Source: Luzula sylvatica
Lineage: Eukaryota > Streptophyta > Magnoliopsida > Poales > Juncaceae
DNA: 64,000 nt
Direction of reading: 5' to 3'
Assembly: GCA_946800325.1 (NCBI GenBank)
Contig: OX326956.1
Coordinates: 12,069,167-12,133,166, forward strand
Below, piece by piece: positions 1-11,169 of the stretch; within the stretch, counting starts at the first letter, position 1; each line of letters starts with the position of its first letter. The translations under genes and the position numbers were made by a program. A model generated the notes under the pieces. That model ran no database searches, was not told the origin of the DNA, and saw only the letters and a program-made list of their open reading frames with translations.

Positions 1-196
1 CTTCGTAATCGAAGACTAACACACACAAATTTCAATTTTATCAAAATCAGAAGTCTACACCTTCAAAAAATTCAATTATGATTTGTTTATAAAAAATGTT
101 AAAATTGAAGTATTAAACAACCAAAATACTCAATTTTCTTGTCGTACTCGAAATACTACATAATGGAAGACCAACACACACAAATATCATTTTTTT

Positions 197-198
<2 letters not shown>
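1..198. other. AT-rich non-coding DNA, nothing recognised
   Basis: No coding signal is visible. A phrase built on AACACACACAAAT occurs twice (about 20 and 175), suggesting an old short direct repeat. It ends at a (TA)n tract (199-240). Confidence 0.5.
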
Positions 199-243
<45 letters not shown>

Positions 244-484
244 GGGAGGATCCCTTGACATCAAGTTGGGACTCCCATAATTAACTGAGGTCCAACTTAA
301 CGGTAACTTTCCATCCATCTCTCTGTCTTGCGTGAACTGAAGCGACGCACAGAACAAAACAAGAAAGAGAAGAAGAAGCGACCATCCATGTTTCTGATTT
401 TGAAACGAAGAGCTGCAACAAAAAGGGAGCCGATTGAATTATGTTTAGTGATTACAACAAACGAAGAGAGCTGCAACAAATAGA

Positions 485-575
485 GAGGAATCAAATCACG
501 TTTTCTAAAAACAGAGAGGTAATCAAATCACGTTTTCTAAAAACAAAGAGGTAATCAAATCACGTTTTCTCTCTT
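485..575. repeat. Short tandem repeat, ~37 bp unit, 2.5 copies
   Basis: A unit beginning GAGGTAATCAAATCACG and ending in TTTTCTAAAAAC is repeated head to tail between about 485 and 575. It lies upstream of the FAR1-like fragment and has no coding sense. Confidence 0.7.
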
Positions 576-804
576 GGCTACCAGAATAAGACAAAAAAAC
601 AGAGGTAATCAACTTCTAAAATCCTTGCTGCCACTTGCAAGCAAAAGCAAAAAAATCAACTTATATTCTTATTTACACATTACATTTAGCAATTTATTGA
701 AGTAAATCATATATTCAATACAGCTACATTTTGATTCAATATTTATAATTGGATTCAATTTTCCTCGATTATAACTATACAATTTTTTTATTATAGAAAA
801 AGTA

Positions 805-1143
805 ATGACGACACCTTCAACAAGCAATGTAATTAAACAAGCAGAATCTTTCCATGACGAGGACACGGAACTAGAGGTATTTCTTTCACCTTAAAAGTAA
901 AAAATTCGAATTGTAATAAATTGATTCAAATATGCTAATTCCATTTTGTCATGAATAATTCATTAGGTCCCTCTCAATCCTCTCGTGGATAATCCATTTT
1001 TTGTTGGAGACGATCATATCGATGAACCATTCATAGGGATGGAGTTTGTGGAAGCGATGGTTATGGAAGCGACAATGATTATGGAAGCGATGATTAGGGT
1101 GTTTTGTTTATACATGTGTCTAGACATTTCCATTGTATTTTGA
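805..1143 (+). pseudogene. FAR1/FHY3-like N-terminal fragment, two exons
   Basis: Exon 1 runs 805-876 (24 codons from ATG). A GT...AG intron of 90 bp follows (877-966, ending CATTAG), then exon 2 at 967-1143, for an 82-residue reading frame. The spliced product has an acidic lead (FHDEDTELE) followed by PLVDNPF and DEPFIGMEF. The last resembles the start of FAR1-family proteins, where a P-(Y/F)-x-G-M-x-F motif opens the DNA-binding domain. FAR1/FHY3 are plant transcription factors derived from Mutator-like transposases. Here the similarity stops straight after GMEF and the frame decays into repeated ATGGAAGCG units, so the zinc finger and transposase-like core are missing. Most likely a captured exon or remnant; expression of the short peptide cannot be excluded. 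The family call rests on one short motif. Confidence 0.45.
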
Positions 1144-1147
1144 TTAT

Positions 1148-1525
1148 TTAGGGTTTATTTGAAAATTCAGAGCAAGATTGTGGAATTTTGAGTTTTTCTT
1201 GGGTTCATTTGCAATTTTGAGCAAAACTGAAAATTTAAGTTTTTGTAGGGTTTATTTGCAAATTCAGAGCAAGATTGTCAAATTTTGAGTTTTTGTTGGG
1301 CTCATTTGTAATTTTGAGATAAATTGAATATTTGAGTTTTGTAGGGTTTATTTGTAAATTCAGAGGAACATTGTGAATTATGAGTTTTTCTTGGGTTTAT
1401 TTGCAATTTTGAGCAAAAGCTGATAATTTGAATTTTTGTAGGGTTTATTTGCAAATTTGAGCAAGATTGTAAATTTTTGATGGGTTCATTTGCAATTTTG
1501 AGTTTTTGTAGGATTCATTTGCAAT
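1148..1525. repeat. Tandem repeat, ~98 bp unit, about four copies
   Basis: The phrase GGGTTTATTTGCAAATTC recurs at about 1150, 1248, 1345 and 1440. A half-unit variant, GGGTTCATTTGCAATTTTG, lies between copies, so the basic period may be ~49 bp. It follows the FAR1-like fragment directly. Confidence 0.75.
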
Positions 1526-2489
1526 TGTTAAAAAACAGTGGGTAGTACACAAAAAATTATCCCCATCGGCTCGAAATCGCATTTCATACATTGTTTCATA
1601 ATTGTATTACATACACATAAATACATAGTACAAAAAAAAAATATCGCCAACGGGTCGAAATCATATTTCATACATAGTTCCGTTCCGTAATTACATACAG
1701 ATATACAGATAATTACAGAGTACAAAAAGAAAAAATATCGCCAAACGGGTCGGATCTCCTTCTCTTGCATCCAGAATGAACACCCTCACTCCATTTCCAG
1801 TAGTTGGATCCAGAATGAATACCGTCCCTATTTTTACCCCATCACCCTGAAAATCAAGCTTATTCTTTTTAGTCCCTCTATCCATGAATGAGTTAAGAAG
1901 TTTCGAGTAATTTATGATTTTACAAAACTTACGAGTATTAGACACACATAAAAAGAAATAAAGAAAAGATTATGAGTATCGTTTATTAAAAAAAAATAGT
2001 CTTGAAATTAGGGTAGCTGGAGGAAAGTTTATCGAGCTCGTTTTTAAGCTGGCGAAATGCTGGCTCATTTTGCCTTCTGGATAAACATGTCGAAATAAAA
2101 AATAATGAAAAATGGTGTTTTAATTTGTAATTGAAATTATGACAATTAATTAGTTATGGTTGTTTTAATTTGTAATGGAAAAATGATGTTTTAATTTGTG
2201 ATAATATTAATACCTTGATTAATAGGTCGAAATAGAGATTTGGGGGAAAAGCCCGAGAGTTATATGAGCATCGAAATTAGAAGTATATGAACTGAAATAA
2301 AAGTTCAATTAATACTAATCGGATTAGAATTAGAAGTATATGAGCATGCAGAACTAAAATCGGGCAATCAAAACTAAAGTCGATTAATTAGAACTGAAAT
2401 TAAGCAATTAAAACAGATTTCAATCAATTAGAACTGAAATTGAGCCAAAAATAACGTGAATACCAAAATAAGGAAGGAGCCAAGTTAAC

Positions 2490-2880
2490 CTGAAATTGAG
2501 CCAATCGAGAAGGATGGGGGCGGCTTGATCTTTTCACGTAATCTATCGCCAACGCCATCACCAGGAGAGCTATCTTCTCCCCGCCATCGCCAGGAAAGTG
2601 GTCTTCGGCCAAGTATCTTAAGCACCTCAGGAGAGGTTCCTTGCCTCTGGGTCAAAATTCCTTGCCTCTGGGTCGCCAGGATAGCAAGAGTTTGGTTCCG
2701 TCGCCAAGTCGCCAGGAGAAGGGGAGGAGGTCGCCAGGATAGCAAGAGTGGTTCCGTCGCCAAGTCGCCGGGAGAAGGGGAGAATCGATCTTGCTATCGC
2801 CAGAAGAAGAGACGATCTTGCTATCACGGCGGCCATGGGAGACTTAAATCCTGGTTTGAGCAGACTTAACGAAGTGGAAG
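2490..2880. other. GC-rich block with short repeats, possible captured 5' exon
   Basis: Base composition rises sharply compared with its surroundings. Phrases based on CGCCAGGATAGCAAGAG and GTCGCCAAGTCGCC repeat several times. Long frames on both strands (2525-2869 +, 2485-2763 and 2627-2902 -) come from these repeats and resemble no family I know, so no CDS is called. Confidence 0.4.
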
Positions 2881-3017
2881 GAAAGTAAGAGAGATACATC
2901 ACTGTTCCGTCTATCCTTCGAGCACAGATCTGACGGTAGAGAAGTTTTAAGTACCAAAAGCCTGGTACTTAATTAAGTACAATAGCTCCTCTCATTCATA
3001 TATATATATATATATAT

Positions 3018-3440
3018 GGAGTGAGCCTATATAGCTTGTACAAGCAAAGCTTATTTTTTGCTTGTAACTTCTGTACCGTGTGATCTGCTTCAAGATCTGT
3101 GCATATTTAATTATCAAACGTTAGTTTTCTTCTCTCCGTTAAACAAACAGAGTTCTCATTTGTCTCTTACTTCTCCTCTTTCCCTCTCTCTCTCACGAGT
3201 TCCTTGTCTATGCTCCTCTCTCTCGCCACCATGAATCCAGTATCGAGGTCGCACTTCTCTCTTCTCTTGGACGGAGTAGGTTTATTTTGTTGAAGCAGCT
3301 CTTCGAAGCAGCCCTTTGTCTTCTCTCTTCTGTCGTATGAAGCAGCCCTTTCTCTCTCCACTGTCTCACTTGATTTCTGTTGAACTGGTACTAGGTTTAT
3401 TCATTAACTTGCAAACTTAGTAAATTGATTATCTTTCTCC
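3018..3440 (+). repeat. Left terminal inverted repeat of the 3.0-8.4 kb element
   Basis: Pairs with 8270-8437 (outer part) and 4875-5105 (inner part). Identity is high, with short indels. The frame at 3167-3361 on the minus strand is only the TIR read through and is not a gene. Confidence 0.8.
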
Positions 3441-4870
3441 ACTCTCCCCTTTCTCTCTTCTCTGATTTTTATTTGTTCTCTCACTCAATTGTCATTAGGT
3501 ACTGACTGATTGTGTATTTGCTTTATATTTATTTGCTTCAATGGCGAGTTTATGAAATTAGATGAAAATTGATTGATTTTTCTATGTATCATGTTTCACG
3601 ACAGTCATATTTGGGTACAAAAATTGGGAGAGGAAATGGAAATATCATCTAGGTAACATCCTTCAATTGAGAAGTCATATTTGCTAATTTTACAGGTACC
3701 ATGTTTTATTTGTATATATCAATTGAGAAGGAAATTGATTTGTGACCATGGAACCGTGGCATCATCGGAATTGCATCTCCTACTTTAGGCATTCTTTTCG
3801 CATTTTTTCTTCAAAAATTATCATTTTCGATTTTATTTGATTACTATTGTAATAAGGTCTTTTGGAGGTTTAAGTTGTAATTTTAAGTTTTAGTTGAAAC
3901 TTTCAGTTTGTTTGGTAAATACTAATTATTTCTAAAATAAAAAATAGTTATTTTTTGCTTGAGCAAACAATAATTGATAAAACAAAATTACAAACAAATA
4001 TGTACTAGTACCGAACATGCCATGTGTAGAGAAAATGAAATATATGAGTATTTGTATAATGAATATAATGAAATATATGAGTATTTTGTTTGGTAAATTC
4101 TAATTCGTTATAAGAAGGAAACAACAATACATTTATTGATATAGTACCAATTAAGTGGTACCAATCACAAAAATGTAATGACTATTTTACATCGTTGTCC
4201 CAAAAACACTATCATACAATTCAAATCACTATCGGCTCGAATTGGCTGCCTCCTCGCCCATTAACGTTGTGGATGACATCCTCGCAACTTGGTTGAGGAA
4301 TCGAAAGAGCGGCGACACGAGGCACAACAAGGAATGAGTAGCTCTTTGGTGCTCGATTATCTTGCATGTTTGAAATTGTAAAAAATCAGATGTAATTAAA
4401 AGAATCAGCCTAATTAAGACCTAAGTAGATTCAACTCAAAAGAATCAGTACTGAATCAGTCTAATTAAACCCAAAAAAACAAAACCCTAATTGGCTCACT
4501 TGGAGAGAGAAGAAGTCGTGTCATCCATCACTGATATAGCTCGTGTATAGGGGATTGAGTTGGACGTGTCGGTGGTTTCGCTTGCTTGTGGGGTACTAGG
4601 CATGAGATGGAGACCCTCTGCTGAGATGGTTCGTCAAGAGGAATGGCGATGTTGAGTCGCTGAGCTGGATGTAGCCCTATAATGACAAATTAATTGAAAC
4701 AAAAAACTAAAGTATTATCAAAAAAATAATTGACGACAGTAAAATCATAAAATGACAGCAAGATTCATGAGTAAGAAAAACGAAATCACAATGATATTGA
4801 ATAATTGGTTAATACTAGACACAATATTGAACAAAATTCCCCTAATTTCACTCAAGTTATTGGTTAAAAT
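3441..4870. other. Interior of the long-TIR element; possible captured exons on minus strand
   Basis: Mostly AT-rich. On the minus strand 4240-4680 is GC-richer, with a GT...AG-like gap (about 4372-4497) between two open stretches. The downstream stretch encodes a short C-terminus ending near 4230. I cannot assign a family, and the frames do not join convincingly. Probably a gene fragment trapped in the element. Confidence 0.3.
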
Positions 4871-4874
4871 TCAA

Positions 4875-5110
4875 TTTACAAGGTGTGTAAGTTAATGAAT
4901 AAACCTAGTACCGGTTCAACAGAAGTCAGGTGAGAGAGAGAGTGGAGATAGGGCTGCTTCACACGGTAGAAGATAGAAGACAAAGGGTTGCTTCAACAAA
5001 ATAAACCTACTCCGTCCAAGAGAAGAGAGAAGTGCGACCTCGATACTGGATTCATGGTGGTGAGAGAGAGAGGAGCAAAGACAAGGAACTCGTGAGAGAG
5101 AGAGGGAAAG
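4875..5110 (-). repeat. Right TIR, inner part
   Basis: Inverted match to about 3185-3440, including the conserved run around the SalI-less phrase ATGAATCCAGTATCGAGG. It is cut at 5110 by the LTR-type insertion; the outer part of the arm resumes at 8269. Confidence 0.8.
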
Positions 5111-5628
5111 TGAAGGAAATACAGTTTTGGATCAACGCTAAAATGGTATGTAGGACAAACGAACGTACGCGTTCGTGGGCATACTAAACAGATTAGTAAA
5201 ACTGGTATATAACTTTCAGTAGGTAACTCCGATTTGAATGATTCAAATTGGGTTTGTTAGATAATGAGATTATCTAGAACTTTCATGTTGTAAGATTTTC
5301 CATTTGAGCGAAGTATCAGTGTCGTTCTAATGGAATACCGAAAGGGTGCGACGGTTTGACATACAGTCAGTAAAACGGACGTACCTTTCGGGTCCGAACT
5401 CCAACTGGGCTGGATACAATTGGGTTGGAAAGATAATAAGATTATCTACAACTTTCGTAAATTTTCAAAGTCGGTTGGAACGATTTAATATTTTCGTTCT
5501 GACAGAATACTGAAAGGGTGTATGCAGTTTTCTGTTTGAAAAGGTGTATAGAAGATATACATACATTTTGGCCCATTCTTATCCTATGAAGTATATATAG
5601 GATGTTTCTCTCTCTCTCTCATAAGTTT

Positions 5629-6560
5629 TTTTTTTTTTTTTTGAAAAACTAAAGAGGCGAAGCCTCTTTTAATATATTAAAGCAAGGTTTAATACATTGG
5701 TGCGATTTTACATGATAAATGTAAAAAAGTAGTTTCGCAAAAATAAATTATAATTGCAAAAGTAAGATACATGCCGAGAGATGATGCTTTCGGCCATCCT
5801 TAGACGAACACAACCTCCCTCTGCCCTTGGTTTGCCACGCGAGCTCGGATTGTCATCGAAGCTGTTACCGTCGCTGTCGCGGCCCGTCGCTCTCGGACTC
5901 GCCCCCAGACTCGCCCCAGACTCGGCCGTCGCTCTCGGCCTCGCCCCAGACTCGGCCCAGACTCGCCCCAGACACGGCACCAGCCTCGCGATTTTTCGAT
6001 TTCCCTTTTTCCCTTCCCGCTTTTTCCTTTCGAGTTTTTGCTCTTCGAGGAGCTCCAAAATCGCCACAGACTCCTGCCAGTTCCTGTGAGTTCCTGCGAG
6101 TTCCTGCCAGTTCAAGCGAGTTCCTGCGAGTTCCTTTCCAGTTCCTGCGAGTTACTTTATCAATTCGTGTGAGTTCCTGCGAGTTCCTGCCAGTTCCAGC
6201 CAGTTCCTGCGAGCCTTTTCTTCCCTGCCAGCCCCTGCCTCCGTCGCGCCGTTCGTCGCCGCTCGCCTCATTTTGGCTCCGTCGCCGCTGTGGCCTCGGT
6301 CGCCGCGCCGTTCGTCGCACCGTTTGCTCGCCTCGGTTGCCAGTTCGTCGCGCCGCTGTGGCCTCGGTCGCTCGCCCTTGGTTGCCAGTTCCTGCCAGTC
6401 GCCGTTCGCCTCGCAAAGAAACTCCAGGAGTTGCAGAGGAAGGCGTGAGAGAGGAGGGGGTGGAGGCGGCGGCTAGGGTTTGCCTCTACCCCAAAATCGC
6501 CGAGTTTTCGCCTCGTCCGCCTTTTCTAGGGTTTTCCTCCGGAGCCGAATTTGTGTTTTT
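5629..6560 (-). mobile_element. Non-LTR retroposon with poly(A) tail and 16-bp TSD
   Basis: A poly-T run at 5626-5641 marks the poly(A) tail, so the element points to the minus strand. The 16-bp sequence TCTCTCTCATAAGTTT flanks it (5613-5628 and 6561-6576), the signature of target-primed reverse transcription. Next to the tail is a short hairpin, AGAGGCTTCGCCTCTTT. The 5' end (near 6555) is GC-rich with AAACCCTAGCCGCCG-type sequence typical of plant 5' leaders. The interior (about 6060-6230) repeats GGAACTCGCAGGAACT-like units, which creates the long frame 5865-6416 on the minus strand (repeats of ELAGT/RRNSQ). No reverse transcriptase is present: a non-autonomous LINE/SINE-type element or a processed transcript. 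Confidence 0.7.
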
Positions 6561-6576
6561 TCTCTCTCATAAGTTT

Positions 6577-8268
6577 AGTGCAGATAATTTCTGGATAAAA
6601 GGTACTCATGTATACGCTATAGCCATGCACATCCTATGTGCAAAAACTTTCAATCAAGCCCGACATAGTACGACTCGTTGTGTGACCGTGTAGGTTCGTT
6701 TAACGATGGCAGTAGGCCGTTTCCATGGCACTACAAGCCCATGAGCGGGATCTAGTCACTCCATCATGGCTACCCATGTTAAAACGAAAAATTATTGTGA
6801 TCATTGTGCCTATCTCGAATAGCGGTTACTAGTTCTCTTGTTTGCGATATCCGTTAATCAAAAGGCATGGTGGTAGTCATCCTTATGTCTTGATTAACTA
6901 TACTTATTTCCCGATTCCGAATTGAGTTAACAAATTACAATCGATATTAACTTTTAATATCATTGACTCTGGCCAGAGATTTCGTTAATCAATTCATCGA
7001 GTGGCCTAAGAGATATCTCTTCCTTTCGGAATAAACAATTCCTATCTTGGAGACTCATATTGAATTCCGTGTTTCGCACAATACCCAATGATGACCATTT
7101 TGGCCCCCTGTTACGGTAGGCGTAAGGTCATATCAAAGCATTGTGTTACGCACGTAACGCAATCAATGGTCCCCTCAAGTGTGAAGAACCTAAAACCTCA
7201 TCCGTCGCAAGTCCATCTATAATGACTAAACCATGTCATGGTCTCGCGGCTTTGGTCATATCCAATACATGTAACCTAACATATATCTACGTTCCCGATT
7301 CGACAAGCACCTTGTCCCATGATTAGCAAAACATAATCATCTCCTCGGCAAACGTACTAGTGTACACGTCCAGTCTATTATCTGATAATAGAAATGCTTC
7401 TCTCTTAAGCAAACTGATCCGCGACTAAGGATGTTTAGAAATGACACTTTAAGTGTGACGGTTTTGCTGCACATAATCATCAATTATGCCGGCGTCCACA
7501 CAAGTTCAAATCAGGGTTCATGTAACAATCATATTACACAACCCGCACACAGTTTTCATATAAGGTGAATGCATATTAATTTAAGTAAACAAAAATTTTA
7601 AAAGGGATGCATTCATATTGACTAAGTATTTGGGTGATACAACGTTTACCTATGGCTATCTCCATACCCATAACCTGTGAAGCATTTCTATAATGTTATA
7701 ACAGATGATGAAAGAGTGCACAGATAATTAATGGATTTTATCCAGAAATTATGAGACTCTAATCAGATGATGAAAGAGTGCGAAGAGATTGAGAGAAAGA
7801 GAAAAGAGGAGAAAAGAGTTTTCTCCGTCTTAGAGAATCGAAACGCAATCATGCAAGTTCGCCGGTGCATCGTCTAGGCAGATGCATCCGCGACCGAGGT
7901 GATACGACTCACGGTGGATACGGATAGAGGAGCGACATATGTGGCTCTTCGTTGTGATCAAACCGGAGAAGTAATCGAGTAACGGGCTGTGGAAGCGTGT
8001 GGGCATGGAACGCGCGAAGACAACCGAAAACGTGTCAAAATGGTGGGAGACGTGCGGTATGGGACGTACGGGCTAGTCACCAACGTGACACCGAAGGAAG
8101 AGAAGGATGCGAGCGATCAACCCGTCGTGCGTGATCAATTTCACGCTGGTAATCGTCTATCCTACTTTGTATCGTACCTCGATATCGAAGCGTGATCTTG
8201 GATTTTGGGAACCGGACCGGGCCTTCCATATCCGCTGCGCGGGCCCGGAGAAGGAATAATTCCCAACA
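6577..8268. other. Non-coding right part of the LTR-type insertion
   Basis: No gag or pol motif appears in any frame. A direct repeat of CAGATGATGAAAGAGTGC occurs at about 7701 and 7763. A stretch at 7737-7755 is the reverse complement of 6578-6596, so a local fold-back is possible. The frame 7989-8195 is short and unrecognised. Confidence 0.4.
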
Positions 8269-8429
8269 GAAAGAGGAGAAGTAAGAGACAAATGAGAACT
8301 CTGTTTGTTTAACGGAGAGAAGAAAACTAACGTTTGATAATTAAATATGCACAGATCTTGAAGCAGATCACACGGTACAGAAGTTACAAGCAAAAAATAA
8401 GCTTTCCTTGTACAAGCTATATAGGCTCA

Positions 8430-8431
<2 letters not shown>

Positions 8432-8500
<69 letters not shown>
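8432..8500. repeat. (TA)n microsatellite
   Basis: A long uninterrupted TA run ending in (ATAC)n. It separates the 3.0-8.4 kb element from the next TIR element, which begins at 8512. Confidence 0.95.
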
Positions 8501-8502
<2 letters not shown>

Positions 8503-8511
8503 CATACATAT

Positions 8512-9042
8512 GGGATAAGATCAATATCCAACACTCTTGTTTGGCCAACACTTATTTCACTAAATCTAAATATTAAAATCGAATTTTAACCGTATAGACA
8601 TGATTTATATCATTTGAGAATGTTGTATATTCAATTTCATGAAAAATAAAAACTTCTAACATACTTATCATAATACTTTAAAAAATTGAACGATAGGAAA
8701 TAGTTACAACATGAATCGTCATTAAATAAATTTTGAAATTCGATTTTTTTGGTTTGGATGTATTTTAAATCATGTAGATAGGCTCAAGATGAATTTTTAC
8801 TAAGTTTCGAGTTTTCCTTCATGGAAATCTATAAATTTACCGAAATGGACGGTTGTGAAAATATGTTATCGGTTTTGTTAGATACAAAAATCTAAATTGT
8901 ATAAAATTTATTCTACATCATATCTAAATGATATAAAACATATATATACGGTTAAGATTCGATTATAATATTTAGATTTAGTGTAATAAGTGTTGTTGGC
9001 CAACGTTGACCAAACTAGAGTGTTGGTCATTGATCATATCCC
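8512..9042. mobile_element. MITE with ~95 bp TIRs, TA-flanked
   Basis: The left end begins GGGATAAGATCAATATCC. The right end is its imperfect reverse complement, ending GATCATATCCC, and the match extends about 95 bp inward (including GGCCAACA and ACTAAATCTAAATATT). The element is 531 bp with no coding capacity. (TA)n tracts sit on both sides, so the TSD is either TA or hidden in the microsatellite. Confidence 0.8.
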
Positions 9043-9077
9043 TATATATTTATATATATATATATATATATATATGA

Positions 9078-9302
9078 GGATGGCTAAGATACTCAATTAA
9101 GTATCATCTATTCGGTACTTAGGATTTTTTAAACATTGGATTTGCTTTGCAATTTGTGTTTTTTAATGTTATATATACTCATCATTAATGATTGTCATAT
9201 CTGTTTATGTTAATTATTAAATGCCAAAATCTCAAAACAAATCTAATGGCCAAAAAATCATAAGTACCAAACTCATGATACTTAATTAAGTATCTTAGCC
9301 AT

Positions 9303-9304
<2 letters not shown>
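9078..9304. mobile_element. MITE of the TACTTAATTAAGTA family
   Basis: Ends are GGATGGCTAAGATACT and the inverted AAGTATCTTAGCCATCC, giving a 227 bp foldback between (TA)n tracts. It shares its subterminal AATTAAGTA palindrome and interior phrasing with the MITE at 29626-29830 and with half-elements at about 20190-20350 and 32455-32600. Confidence 0.8.

Positions 9305-9370
<66 letters not shown>
9305..9370. repeat. (TA)n microsatellite
   Basis: About 33 TA units lying between two TIR elements. Confidence 0.95.
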
Positions 9371-9373
<3 letters not shown>

Positions 9374-9609
9374 GCTAAAAAGAATCCACAAAAAGAATCC
9401 ACAAAAAGAATCCGAGGGCTAAAAATTAATACAAGTACAGGCGGAGGGGCCTTTTTGTAATATGATCAAAATTTATATAAATCACAAACGGAGGTACCTT
9501 TTTGTAAAATACAGGGACTAAAATACAGGGTTCTTTTAATAATTTTCACGTACATGTTAACTAGGGTTCCTTGCTCTCTCTTCCTCTTCGTACGAGCTAG
9601 GGTTCATAT

Positions 9610-9880
9610 TTGGGTCTTTCTTTCTCTCTCAGTCGCCATGCGCCATGGATGAATCTCCCCTCCGTCAACGATCTCAAAACAAGAAGAGAACTCGCATCGC
9701 CTAGTATCGTAATGGCGTTCAGGCGAGGATCGACTTTGGTATGCAGTCTCCTCCTTCAACAGACTCATGGTGCAGCACCGAAGGTCGTGGCCTATCTTCC
9801 GCCTGTATTCTGGTCGGAAGAAGCCTTTGTGTTCCACACGCGTGGCAAGTCAAATAAGTCTATTGTTGCTTGTCCAACAA
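9610..9880 (+). pseudogene. Exon-like island, unrecognised
   Basis: A frame from 9610 stays open up to AAG|GTAATT, which fits a 5' splice site at about 9880, and it is preceded by leader-like CTAGGGTTCATATTTGG. The translation includes VVAYLPPVFWSEEAF, which I do not recognise. Acceptor-like TTTCAG and TTCTCAG sites follow at about 10180 and 10353. Likely a fragment of a host gene captured by the surrounding element. Confidence 0.3.
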
Positions 9881-10529
9881 GGTAATTGGTTAGATTTACT
9901 GTGATTACAAGTTTTTTTGTTGTTTTTGATGCAAATCAATTCGCCTGTTTCGTTGTTTACTGTCGTTACGATCTTTTGTTGTTGTTTTCGATGCAAATCA
10001 GATACGTTCTTTGGTATGATTAGAATGTCAGTTTAATTTTGCTATTGTGCAATTAAATCACCATTATCTCCTATTTGTGTAATTCAACTAAAAAAGTATC
10101 TGTCATTGTTTCAATCTATGCTTTCTTCTGATATTTTTGTTTCCTTTTAATAAAAAATTCCAATGAATTGAAATTTCAGTACCCAATGAAGTCTCAAAAT
10201 TAAAGGACCGACATAGCCGCTTCATCTCATGCTTCACACAGATTTTCCTGTCATGGAGCATGCAGAATTCGATGATCATGTAAACCCTAAACCCTGAATA
10301 TTACATTAAACATACTTAACCTAATTGAAATTATATTTCTTTTTTTTCTCAGATTGCTCAAAAGACGAATTTCATCGATCAGCTAAAATTGCAGGGGCAT
10401 ATATGAAATTTCGTTGATATTCCGGGCTGGAATGAAAATTTTATTTAGGATTTCCGACGATAAAATTTCGTTGATATATGAAATTTCGTTGATATTCAGA
10501 TTGCTCAAGTTTGATTAACTACTTTTTTG

Positions 10530-10817
10530 TTTTGATTTTCTAAATATTGTAGAGTGAGTGTATCCACTGGGAAGGATAACAAAGGTTAGAACCCTTTTGG
10601 AGCGGCAAGGTTGAGAGTGGAAGTATTGGCAGAGAAAGATCAAGTCCAGAGAAAAATCAATGAGAAGCTCGAATCTGTCAAGCTCGAAGAGAAGCCCCCT
10701 TTTGGTTCTAAGAAACGTTTTGGTTCTGATGGGCACGCGTCAGAATCGTGCATCAAGTCTCCCTCGAGGAAACCTCTTAATTTAGTGGGAACTCCCCCAA
10801 CTATTTACATATTTTAA
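10530..10817 (+). pseudogene. Second exon-like island, Lys/Glu-rich
   Basis: It follows an acceptor-like AATATTGTAG at about 10551. The open frame 10611-10817 encodes 68 residues with a charged stretch (EKDQVQRKINEKLES) that could form a short coiled coil, then a basic tail. No family is recognised, and it may belong to the same captured gene as 9610-9880. Confidence 0.3.
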
Positions 10818-11169
10818 ACTGATGAATGTATTGTGATGACCGAATTTTGTTTTTGTTAATTTCTTTGTGATTTTTGCTGTGCAAGATAGAAAATGGGGAG
10901 GTGGAAAAGGAGGGTACAGTCATTTTTTTCAAATTTAATTTGTACATAATGAACTGTTTTTGTTGTGCATGACTAATTTTTGTTTTGATATTTGTAATTT
11001 TTGTTGTGATAATCGAATCAATTTGTACACAATTAACTATTTTTGTTGGGCATGACTAATTTGTTATGATTTTTGTAAGTTTTGTTATGATAATTGAATT
11101 TGTACATAATGAACTATTAAAATATTCGTAGATTCCACAATATGTAGTTTAGACAAAAATAAATATGGA

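Larger units (their letters stand above)
241..2997. mobile_element. TA-flanked element-like segment carrying gene fragments
   Basis: The segment lies between (TA)n tracts at 199-240 and 2998-3017. It carries a FAR1-like two-exon fragment (805-1143), a ~98 bp tandem repeat (1148-1525), and a GC-richer block around 2490-2870 with a repeated phrase built on TCGCCAGGATAGCAAGAG. That makes it resemble a gene-capturing transposon. The right end contains the palindrome GTACTTAATTAAGTAC, also seen at the ends of other TA-flanked elements here. Terminal inverted repeats are weak at best, so the boundaries are inferred from the microsatellites. Confidence 0.35.
5111..8268. mobile_element. LTR-type insertion (solo LTR or LARD-like), 5-bp TSD
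   Basis: The insert begins TGAAGGAAATAC and ends CCCAACA (TG...CA). It is flanked by the 5-bp direct repeat GAAAG (5106-5110 and 8269-8273). The uninterrupted TIR arm at about 3184 shows the pre-insertion sequence with a single GAAAG, which confirms both junctions. Length is 3158 bp, or 2226 bp without the nested retroposon. I found no second copy of either end, so this looks like a solo LTR or a non-coding derivative with unrecognised LTR borders. No gag or pol frame is present. An imperfect ~170 bp direct repeat occupies about 5220-5530. Confidence 0.65.
3018..8437. mobile_element. Long-TIR DNA transposon (MULE-like), split by an LTR-type insertion
   Basis: The outer ~165 bp (about 3018-3184) is repeated inverted at about 8270-8437, sharing GAGTGAGCCTATATAGC and the run through to the TCTCTTACTTCTCCTC block. 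The next ~240 bp (3185-3440) is found inverted at about 4875-5105. Joining the two right-hand pieces across the insertion at 5111-8268 gives one continuous TIR of about 0.4 kb and an element of about 2.26 kb. The unpaired middle (3440-4870) holds no recognisable transposase. Both ends abut (TA)n tracts, which hides the target duplication. TIR length suggests a non-autonomous MULE; the superfamily is inferred. Confidence 0.75.

Noticed and set aside
5827..6693. 288-codon plus-strand frame, Pro/Arg/Ser-rich
   Set aside because: Antisense of the GC-rich repetitive body of a retroposon; crosses its 3' target duplication, so it is chimeric and not a gene.
8334..8576. Frame encoding a long Tyr-Ile repeat (also 9185-9391, 14662-14916, 32325-32604)
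   Set aside because: Translation of (TA)n microsatellites; no coding support.
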